Shown one piece after another: positions 17,846-26,795 of a DNA stretch of 64,000 nt; the stretch's first letter is position 1; every line of letters begins with the position of its first letter. This stretch comes from Methylorubrum rhodinum (GTDB lineage: Bacteria; Pseudomonadota; Alphaproteobacteria; Rhizobiales; Beijerinckiaceae): positions 372,001 through 436,000 of the forward strand of contig NZ_JACHOP010000002.1 of NCBI RefSeq assembly GCF_014199935.1, in the 5' to 3' direction. The translations under genes and the position numbers were made by a program. Under the pieces are notes generated by a model. That model ran no database searches, was not told the DNA's origin, and saw only the letters and a program-made list of their open reading frames with translations.

Positions 17846-18253
17846 ATGGCCCGCTATATTGCGCTGATCGACGGGGAGGCGGGCGCCTACGGCGTCGCCT
17901 TTCCCGATTGCCCCGGCTGCACCGCCATGGGCGACACCGTGGACGAGGCTTTGAGCAACGGAGCGGATGCCTTACGCGAATGGATGGCCGACCGCATTGC
18001 GGCCGGCGTTTCACCGCCCGATGCCCGTTCCGCCGACGCGATCCTGGCCGATCCGGAGGAGGCCGAGGCGGTCGAGGGCGCCGTGATGGCGAGCGTGCCG
18101 CTGTTCCTCGACGCCGGGCGCGCCGTACGGGTCAACCTCTCGCTCGACGCCGCGGCGCTTGCCATGATCGACGAGGCGGCGGGCAAGCGCGGGCTCACCC
18201 GCAGCGCGTTCCTCGTCTCGGCCGCGCGCGACAAGGTGCTGGCGGAGGGCTGA
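17846..18253 (+). CDS. HicB-type antitoxin
   Basis: A 135-residue partner of HicA. Residues 1-50 form the HicB domain (YIALIDGEAGAYGVAFPDCP then GCTAMGDTVDEAL), and residues ~95-135 form a ribbon-helix-helix DNA-binding domain (RVNLSLDAAALAMIDEAAG, then LTRSAFLVSAARDKV). This composition neutralises the toxin and represses the operon. It ends 31 bases from the stop codon of the convergent RND pump gene. Confidence 0.88.
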   Translation: MARYIALIDGEAGAYGVAFPDCPGCTAMGDTVDEALSNGADALREWMADRIAAGVSPPDARSADAILADPEEAEAVEGAVMASVPLFLDAGRAVRVNLSLDAAALAMIDEAAGKRGLTRSAFLVSAARDKVLAEG

Positions 18254-18284
18254 GACGCCGTCCGCCGTTCCTCCTCTGGCCTCA

Positions 18285-21200
18285 CTACGCCGAAGCCGGC
18301 GCGGGCGCTGGCGTCGGCGCGCCCTCCGCCGCAACCGGCCGCCCCGGCTGGCGGCGCGAAAAGGTCAGGATCAGCACCGGCAGCACCAGCAGGATCAGCA
18401 GAGGGGCGAGGCACATGCCGCCGACCACCACCAGGGCCAGCGGCTTCTGCACCTGCGAGCCCACACCCTGCGAGAAGGCCGCGGGCAGGAGGCCGACGCC
18501 GGCGACCACGCAGGTCATCACCACGGGGCGCATCTGCGTGTAGCAGGTGCGCAGCATCGCGGGTGTTCGCTCGACGCCCGCCGCGACGAGGCCGTTGTAG
18601 TGGGTGAGCACGATGATGCCGTCCATCACCGCGATGCCCAAGAGCGCGATGAAGCCGATCGCCGCCGAGACGGAGAACGAGGTGCCGGTAACCGAGAGCG
18701 CGACGATGCCGCCGGCCATCGCCATCGGGATCACGCTGAGCGCGAGCAGCGAATCGATCACGGAGGAGAAGTTCATGAACAGCAGGATCGCGATCAGCCC
18801 GATCGCCACCGGCACGGTGACCGAGAGGCGGGCGATGGCGCCCTTCATGTTGTTGAACTCGCCGACCAACTCCAGCCGGTAGCCCTGCGGCAGCGGCACC
18901 TCGGCCGCGACGCGGCGTTGCGCCTCCTCGATGGTGCTGCCGAGATCGCGCCCGCGCACCGAGAACTTCACCGGCAGGTAGCGCTCCTGGCCCTCGCGGT
19001 AGATGTAGGCCGGGCCGGAGACGAGCTGCACGCTCGCCACCGCGCTCAGGGGAAACTGGATCGGCGCGCCGCCGTTCGGGTTCTGCCCGGCGATGCGCAG
19101 GTTGGCGATCGCCTCGATGCTCGTGCGGTATTGCGGCGCGAGGCGCACGACGATCGGGTAGTGCCGCTCGGAGCCCGGATCGTACAGGTCGCCCGCGGCG
19201 TCGCCGCCGATGGCGGTGCGGACCGTGGTGTTGATGTCGCCCGGCGTCAGGCCGTAGCGGGCGGCGCGCACCCGGTCCACGTCGATCTCGATGGTCGGCT
19301 GGCCCAGCGACTTGAACACCGCCAGATCCTCGACGCCGTGGATCGTCGCGAGCACCTTCTCGATCTGCTTGGCCGTCTCGGTGAGCTTCTTCAGGTCGGT
19401 GCCGAACACCTTGAACGAGTTCTCGCCCTTGATCCCTGAGACCGCCTCGGCGACGTTGTCCTGAAGGTATTGCGACAGGTTGAAGTCGACGCCGGGGAAG
19501 GACGTCTGGAGCTTTTGCAGCATCTCCTCGGTGAGCTTGTCCTTGTCGACGCCGGGGCGCCACTGCTCCATCGGCTTCATCGGCGCGAAGAACTCGGCGT
19601 TGAAGAAGCCCGCGGCATCCGTGCCGTCGTCGGGGCGCCCGTGCTGGGAGACGACGCGCTCGACCTCCGGGATGCCGGCGATGATCTTGCGCATCTCGTT
19701 GACGTAGCCGTTGCTCTCGCGCAGCGAGATCGTCGCCGGCATGGTTGCGCGGACCCAGAGGTTGCCCTCCTCGAGCTTGGGCAGGAACTCGGTGCCGAGA
19801 TTGCGGGCGGCGACGCCGACGCCCACCGTGATCAGCGCCACGACCGCCACCGTGACGAGCCGGGCGCCGAGCGCGGCGCGCACCGCCGGGCGGTAGAGCC
19901 GGTCGAGCACGCGCACGAGCAGCGTCTCGGTCTCCTTCACGTGGGCCGGCAGCAGGTAGGAGGCGAGCGCGGGCGTGACCGTGAAGGTGGCGATGAGGCC
20001 GCCGAGCAGCGCGTAGGCGTAGGTCGTCGCCATCGGCCCGAAGATGTGGCCCTCGACGCCGGTCAGCGTGAACAGCGGCAGGAAGCCCGTCACGATGATC
20101 GCGGCGGCAAAGAAGATCGAGCGCGACACGTCGCCGGCGGCCAGCGCGATGCGCCCGTCCTTCGCGTCGAGCCCCGCCGGGGGATAGCCGGGAATGCCGT
20201 GGCCCGACAGCCGCCGGAAGATCGCCTCGACCATGATGACGGTGCCGTCGACGATGAGGCCGAAATCGAGCGCGCCGACCGAGAGGAGGTTGGCCGATTC
20301 GTCGCGCGCCACGAGGATGATGACGGCGAAGAACAGGGCGAAGGGGATGGTGGCGACGACGATCAGCGCCGAGCGCAGGTTGCCGAGGAACAGCCACTGG
20401 ATCGCCAGGATCAGCAGGATGCCGACCACCATGTTGTGCAGCACGGTGTGGGTGGTCACCGCGATCAGGTCGGCGCGGTCGTAGATGCGCTCGATCTTGA
20501 CGCCCGGCGGCAGCAGGCCCGCCGCCTCGATCTCGGCGACCTCCGCCTTCACGGCCTCGATCGACGGGGTGCTCTTCTCGCCGCGGCGCATCAGGACGAT
20601 GCCCTGGACGATGTCGTCCTCGTCGTTCATGCCGGCGATGCCGAGCCGCGGCTGGTGGCCGATGGTGACGGTGGCGACGTCCTTGACCAGCACCGGCGCG
20701 CCACCGACCTGGGCCAGCACCGTGCCGTTGATGTCCTCGATGTCGCGGATGAGGCCGACCGCGCGCACCACCGCCGACTGGCCGCCGATGGCCACCCGAT
20801 TGCCGCCGACGTTGAGGTTGCTGTCGTTGAGGGTCTTCACCACGCCCGAGAGCGTCAGCCCGTAGGCCATCAGCCGGTCCAGATCGACCGACATCTCGAT
20901 GGTCTTGGTCTTGCCGCCCCAGCCGATGGCGTCGATGACGCCCGGCACCGTGCGGAAGCGCTTCTTGAGCGTCCATTCCTGCAGCGTGCGCAGGTCGAGC
21001 ACGCTGTATCCCGGCGGTGCCGTGAGCTTGTAGCGGAAGATTTCGCCGATCGGGCTCATCGGCGAGATGGTCGGCTTGGCGCCCGCGGGCAGCGGATCGA
21101 GCTGCTGCAGGCGGTTCAGCACCTGCTGCTCGGCCTGGAGATAGTCGAACTCGAAGCCGAACTGGAGCTTCACGTCGGACAGGCCGTAGAGCGAGATCGT

Positions 21201-21446
21201 GCGCACCTGCTTGAGGTTGGGCATGCCCGAGGTGATCAGCTCGATCGGGATCGTGACGTAGCGCTCCATCTCCTCGGCCGAGAGGCCGTCGGTCTGGGTC
21301 ACGACATCGACCAGCGGCGGCGTCGGATCGGGATAGGCCTCGATGTTGAGCTTCTGGAAGGCGGCGACGCCCCCCACCACGAACAGCAGGAAGAACAGGA
21401 CCACGAGGGGGCGCTGCCGGAGCGCCAGGGTGACGATGCCGTTCAT
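18285..21446 (-). CDS. Heavy-metal efflux RND pump (CzcA/CusA family)
   Basis: A 1053-residue proton-driven inner-membrane pump. The HME-type signature in transmembrane helix 4, GALDFGLIVDGTVIMVEAIF, carries the acidic residues used for proton coupling and is closest to the CzcA (Co/Zn/Cd) subtype. Twelve transmembrane helices and two large periplasmic loops fit the length. The start ATG 21446 (MNGIVTLALRQRPLV) agrees with the family; a TTG at 21461 would add five residues. It is downstream of the adaptor gene with a hairpin between them. No outer-membrane channel gene is adjacent, so it must share one encoded elsewhere. The transported ion cannot be read from sequence. Confidence 0.92.
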   Translation of the reverse strand: MNGIVTLALRQRPLVVLFFLLFVVGGVAAFQKLNIEAYPDPTPPLVDVVTQTDGLSAEEMERYVTIPIELITSGMPNLKQVRTISLYGLSDVKLQFGFEFDYLQAEQQVLNRLQQLDPLPAGAKPTISPMSPIGEIFRYKLTAPPGYSVLDLRTLQEWTLKKRFRTVPGVIDAIGWGGKTKTIEMSVDLDRLMAYGLTLSGVVKTLNDSNLNVGGNRVAIGGQSAVVRAVGLIRDIEDINGTVLAQVGGAPVLVKDVATVTIGHQPRLGIAGMNDEDDIVQGIVLMRRGEKSTPSIEAVKAEVAEIEAAGLLPPGVKIERIYDRADLIAVTTHTVLHNMVVGILLILAIQWLFLGNLRSALIVVATIPFALFFAVIILVARDESANLLSVGALDFGLIVDGTVIMVEAIFRRLSGHGIPGYPPAGLDAKDGRIALAAGDVSRSIFFAAAIIVTGFLPLFTLTGVEGHIFGPMATTYAYALLGGLIATFTVTPALASYLLPAHVKETETLLVRVLDRLYRPAVRAALGARLVTVAVVALITVGVGVAARNLGTEFLPKLEEGNLWVRATMPATISLRESNGYVNEMRKIIAGIPEVERVVSQHGRPDDGTDAAGFFNAEFFAPMKPMEQWRPGVDKDKLTEEMLQKLQTSFPGVDFNLSQYLQDNVAEAVSGIKGENSFKVFGTDLKKLTETAKQIEKVLATIHGVEDLAVFKSLGQPTIEIDVDRVRAARYGLTPGDINTTVRTAIGGDAAGDLYDPGSERHYPIVVRLAPQYRTSIEAIANLRIAGQNPNGGAPIQFPLSAVASVQLVSGPAYIYREGQERYLPVKFSVRGRDLGSTIEEAQRRVAAEVPLPQGYRLELVGEFNNMKGAIARLSVTVPVAIGLIAILLFMNFSSVIDSLLALSVIPMAMAGGIVALSVTGTSFSVSAAIGFIALLGIAVMDGIIVLTHYNGLVAAGVERTPAMLRTCYTQMRPVVMTCVVAGVGLLPAAFSQGVGSQVQKPLALVVVGGMCLAPLLILLVLPVLILTFSRRQPGRPVAAEGAPTPAPAPASA

Positions 21447-21468
21447 GCCGTTGGTTTCCAAACCTTAT

Positions 21469-21496
21469 GCCCGAGCCTCGCGTCGCGAGGTCGGGC
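21469..21496. other. Hairpin in the leader of the RND pump gene
   Basis: GCCCGAGCCTCGCG followed by TCGCGAGGTCGGGC can fold into a nearly complete stem ending 22 bases before the pump's ATG. The rest of the 187-base gap to the adaptor gene (up to 21633) is also full of short GC palindromes. They could lower expression of the pump relative to the adaptor or be a relic of an intergenic repeat. Confidence 0.5.
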
Positions 21497-21633
21497 GGTC
21501 TTTTCGTTTCGGCCTCAGTCGCCGACGGCCGCCTCCGCGGACGCCGATTCCCCTTGGGCTTTCGCTCCGCTAGACGGCTTCGCGCCGTGGGGCCGCTCGC
21601 GCGGCCGCGGATCGTCCCTTCGTGTCCGGGCCG

Positions 21634-22908
21634 TCAGCCCGGATCGACCATCCCGTCGATGAACAGCGCGCCGCGTGCGATCACCCGCTCGCCGACCGTG
21701 AGCCCGTCGGTCACCTCGATGTCGCTGCCGTCGACGAGGCCGGTCTTGATCGCGCGGCTCTCGACCGCGTTGTCGGGCTTCAGCACCCAGACGCGGGCCT
21801 TGTCGCCCTCGAAGATCACCGAATGGCGCGGGATCGCGCGGGAGACGGTCTCGCGCTCGTTGATGATGTGGACGCTGGCATACATCTCGGGCTTCAGCAG
21901 GCCCTTCGAGTTGTCCACCTCGGCGCGCATGTAGATGCGCCGGCTGGTCGGATCGACCGAGGACGAGATGAAGTTGATCCGGCTCTCGAACGTCTGGTTC
22001 GGGTAGGCCAGAACCTTGAAGCGGATGCGCTCGCCGAGATCGACCTTGGCCGCGTCGGTCTCGCGCAGCTGCGCGATGATCCAGACCTTCGACAGGTCGC
22101 CGATGATGTAGGACGGCTCCGAGCCGCCGGTGTTGACGTACTGGCCGGGGCCGATCTTGCGAGAGATGATGGTGCCGGACAAAGGCGCGTTGATCGTCGT
22201 CTCGGGGTTGATCGCGCCCTTGGTCTGGAGCGCCATCATGTCGTCGTCGCGGAGCCCCAGGATGCGCAGGCGGTTGCGCACCGCCTCCAGACCGACTTCC
22301 GCGGTCTTGGCGTCGTTCTGCGCCGTGGCGAGGTCGTTCTGCACGGTCTGCAACTCGCGCAGGGTCGTGACGCGCGACTCGTAGAGGTCGCGCAGGCGCT
22401 TCTCGTTGTTGGTGGCGTAGGAGAGCTGCGAGCGGGCCTTGTTGAGCACGTTGAGCGCGGCGAGATAGTCGTTCTGCGCCTGGACCATCTCGTTGGCCTG
22501 GAGCGAGAACAGCTTGTCGCCCTGGCGCACGCGCTCGCCGGAGCGGGCGAAGATGGTGATGACCCGGCCCGGATAGGGCGAGAAAACGGGGGTCGCCCGG
22601 TACTCGTCGACGCCGATCTTGCCCTCGGTGGCGATGTCCTCGAAGAACAGGCGCTGCTCGACCGGGGCGGTGGTGACGGTGGCGAGCTGGCTCGGGTTCA
22701 GCACGAAGCGCCCGTCGGGCTTGGCCGAGGCCGTGACGGCGGCGGGCGTCGGCACCGCGGCATCGACCTCCTTCGGCCGGCCGTACCAGACCGCCGCTCC
22801 CGCGCCGGCGCACAGAACGAGCGCGATGGCGATCTGCGCGGGCCAGCCCATCCGCCTGGGGGTCAGGCTCTCCGGCGGCAGGTTCTCGTCCCCATGCGAT
22901 CCGCTCAT
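21634..22908 (-). CDS. RND periplasmic adaptor (CzcB/CusB-like)
   Basis: A 424-residue membrane fusion protein linking the pump to an outer-membrane channel. It has a cytoplasmic N-terminus, one transmembrane helix near residues 24-46 (IAIALVLCAGAGAAVWYG), a lipoyl/barrel-sandwich half (VFSPYPGRVITIFARSGERV), a coiled-coil hairpin (NDYLAALNVLNKARSQLSYA to about 215), the second lipoyl half (INAPLSGTIISRKIGPGQYV) and a beta-barrel domain. No His/Met-rich metal-binding N-terminal tail is seen. It is the first gene of the adaptor-pump operon. Confidence 0.92.
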   Translation of the reverse strand: MSGSHGDENLPPESLTPRRMGWPAQIAIALVLCAGAGAAVWYGRPKEVDAAVPTPAAVTASAKPDGRFVLNPSQLATVTTAPVEQRLFFEDIATEGKIGVDEYRATPVFSPYPGRVITIFARSGERVRQGDKLFSLQANEMVQAQNDYLAALNVLNKARSQLSYATNNEKRLRDLYESRVTTLRELQTVQNDLATAQNDAKTAEVGLEAVRNRLRILGLRDDDMMALQTKGAINPETTINAPLSGTIISRKIGPGQYVNTGGSEPSYIIGDLSKVWIIAQLRETDAAKVDLGERIRFKVLAYPNQTFESRINFISSSVDPTSRRIYMRAEVDNSKGLLKPEMYASVHIINERETVSRAIPRHSVIFEGDKARVWVLKPDNAVESRAIKTGLVDGSDIEVTDGLTVGERVIARGALFIDGMVDPG

Positions 22909-23133
22909 CGACCCATGTTTCCCGGCTGACCCCGCCTCGCGCCGAACCGTCGGCGCGGCCGATTCGCTCGGCCCTTCGGTTGTGCGCGACCGAAGCTCTT
23001 AAATTGCGCCGTTACCGTGGCGACTTGACAGAGGCGTGACGCGATCCTGGCCGATGAAGCACCGTGATGAATAAAGCGCCGCATCGGGGGCCCGCGCACC
23101 GGTCGATGTCGAGCCCTCCGCGGCGTCCGTCGA

Positions 23134-24591
23134 TCAGTATTGAACCGTGGCGCGCAAGCCGAACACTCCGGCGTTGCGCAGGCGGCCCGCTTGCGGGTCG
23201 CGCGGGTTGGCGATGCCGCCGCCCGGATGGAGGATCAGCTGCACGTCCGGCTGCAGGGTGAAGCCCGGCACCACCACCGCCTGATAGGTCGCCTCGATCA
23301 CGGTCTCGGCCCGCCGCCGCGGCATCGGCATGCCCGAGTAGACGACCATATCCGTGTCGGCCCGGCGGGCGTCGTCCGAGAGGCGGGCGTGGCCGAGGCT
23401 GATCCCGACCGTGTCGTCGTCGCGGCCCGGAAACAGACCCTTGTAGGCCAAGCCGGTATCGACATAGGCCGCGATCAGGCTGGAGCGGGTCGGCGAGTAG
23501 GCCGCGCGGACGAAGAAGCCCAAACCCTCGTCGTCCTTGCCGGTCTCGCGATAGAGCGTCTGGTCCCAGATCGCGTAGAGCCCGGCATTGCCCCGCAGGC
23601 GGCGGCCGATGCCGGTCGAGCGCGGGTCGGCGAGCGGCAGGCCGGTGTCGTCGAAGCGCAACGAATCGAAGCGGCCGAAATGCTGCCAGCCGCCGAGCGT
23701 GATATCGCCGGGCAGGCCCTTGGCGTTGTCGTCCGTGTTGTAGGCGTAGGTCGCCTCGGCCACGATCAGCGCCGGGTCGCGCAGGCGGAAATTGGTGCCG
23801 GTGCGGTTCAAGCGCTGCGCCTCCGGGTCCTGTCCGGGCCGGTTTGCCCCGGCCGGATCGCCGTCGTAGAGCCCTGCCTGGAGCGAGAACCCGTTGCCCG
23901 GCACGTATTTGGCCCGGATCGCGGGCGCGGCCAGCGGATAGGCCGGCCCGCCGCTCGGCAGGTCGAGCCCGGTGATGACCGGCCAGCCGAAGGTCGAATT
24001 CACGAACAGGGTCGCGGTCTGGCTGACGAAGAACTCGGTGTCGGCGGCCTGCTGGCCGATGCGAATGCCGAGCTTGCCGTCGAACAGCTGCTGGTCGAGC
24101 CACAGCACGTAGAGCCGCGAGGACGGCAGCGCCTCGATCACGCTCGTGGTCAAGAGGTTGCCGACATAGTAGCGCGACAGGCCGGTGCCGTGGATGAAGT
24201 AGGCGTTGGCATGCACCGTCGCCCCGTCCCAGCCGACGAGCTTTTGCAGATCGAGGTTGAGCCGCAGGTTCAGCCGGTCCTGCACGATCGCGCCTTGCCG
24301 GATGCCGCCGAAGGCGTTGCCGAGCGTCTCGCCGACATAGGTGAGGCTGTACTCGATGCCCTTCTCTTTCAGGACGGGGCGCAGGCCCAGCGGATCGCCG
24401 AAGGGCCCGAGCGAGGGCTCGATCGAGCGCACGTAGCCGCCCGAGGCCTGGCTGGTCGATTCCGGCTGGGAGACGGAGATGCGCGGGTCGCCGCCCGCGC
24501 CTTCGAAGACGGGCTTGCCGGTGGGCTGCGCGGCCGCCGGACCGACGGTGAGCACGGCGATGAGGAGGGCAGGGGCCGGGCTTCGGAACAC
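23134..24591 (-). CDS. Carbohydrate porin, OprB family
   Basis: A 485-residue outer-membrane protein from a likely GTG start at 24591 (VFRSPAPALLIAVLTVGPAA then AQ, a good signal peptide). The mature region matches OprB porins: EYSLTYVGETLGNAFGGIRQ, LYVLWLDQQLFDGKLGIRIG, YNTDDNAKGLPG, GNAGLYAIWDQTLYRE and the C-terminal strand ending in GLRATVQY with aromatic last residue, required for barrel assembly. It differs strongly from the other OprB-like protein at 9107-10600. The open frame extends upstream to 24732 but without a signal sequence. It appears to be a single gene with no transporter next to it. Confidence 0.85.
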   Translation of the reverse strand: MFRSPAPALLIAVLTVGPAAAQPTGKPVFEGAGGDPRISVSQPESTSQASGGYVRSIEPSLGPFGDPLGLRPVLKEKGIEYSLTYVGETLGNAFGGIRQGAIVQDRLNLRLNLDLQKLVGWDGATVHANAYFIHGTGLSRYYVGNLLTTSVIEALPSSRLYVLWLDQQLFDGKLGIRIGQQAADTEFFVSQTATLFVNSTFGWPVITGLDLPSGGPAYPLAAPAIRAKYVPGNGFSLQAGLYDGDPAGANRPGQDPEAQRLNRTGTNFRLRDPALIVAEATYAYNTDDNAKGLPGDITLGGWQHFGRFDSLRFDDTGLPLADPRSTGIGRRLRGNAGLYAIWDQTLYRETGKDDEGLGFFVRAAYSPTRSSLIAAYVDTGLAYKGLFPGRDDDTVGISLGHARLSDDARRADTDMVVYSGMPMPRRRAETVIEATYQAVVVPGFTLQPDVQLILHPGGGIANPRDPQAGRLRNAGVFGLRATVQY

Positions 24592-24735
24592 GGGCGAGGC
24601 CTCGCGAGGAGGGCGACGCTTTGTTGTACGGGGTGCGGGCCGGGGCTGCCAGTCGCTATAGGCAGGAGGCGGACACCCAAGGTCGGTTATGCGAAGCGTC
24701 TTCCGACTGCGATGCCGTTCCGAGTTCCTCAACGC

Positions 24736-24850
24736 CCGTCATTCCGGGGCCGCGCAGCGGAACCCGGAAACCACCCGTGATGCGACGCTGAACAATACGT
24801 CGCGGCCAGTCGTGGATTCCGGGTTCGCCTTCGGCGCCCCGGAATGACGG
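24736..24850. repeat. 115-bp palindromic intergenic repeat (CCGTCATTCCGGGGC type)
   Basis: The element is bounded by perfect 15-bp inverted repeats CCGTCATTCCGGGGC and GCCCCGGAATGACGG, with inner arms CGCGCAGCGGAACCCGG and CCGGGTTCGCCTTCGGCG. The middle has lower similarity. This terminal motif is common in intergenic regions of alphaproteobacteria (Methylobacterium, Bradyrhizobium). It lies 5 bases after the lepA stop codon, so it would become the 3' end of lepA mRNA. Confidence 0.85.
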
Positions 24851-24854
24851 TGGC

Positions 24855-26660
<1,806 letters not shown>

Positions 26661-26795
26661 CGGGGTCTCCGGCACGGCGCGGCTCAGCGGGGCTCGCGCG
26701 GCGCACGGCAGGGCTGTCGGGAAATGGCAGCGGGGGAGATAGCAGCGGCGAGCCGGCCCGCCAAGGCGCGCCGGAGTCGCTCCCGTATCGCCCGC

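Noticed and set aside
16389..18014. N-terminal extension of fruB
   Set aside because: The minus-strand frame stays open through the regulator and HicAB region, but the extra residues match no domain, and a strong ribosome site supports ATG 16388.
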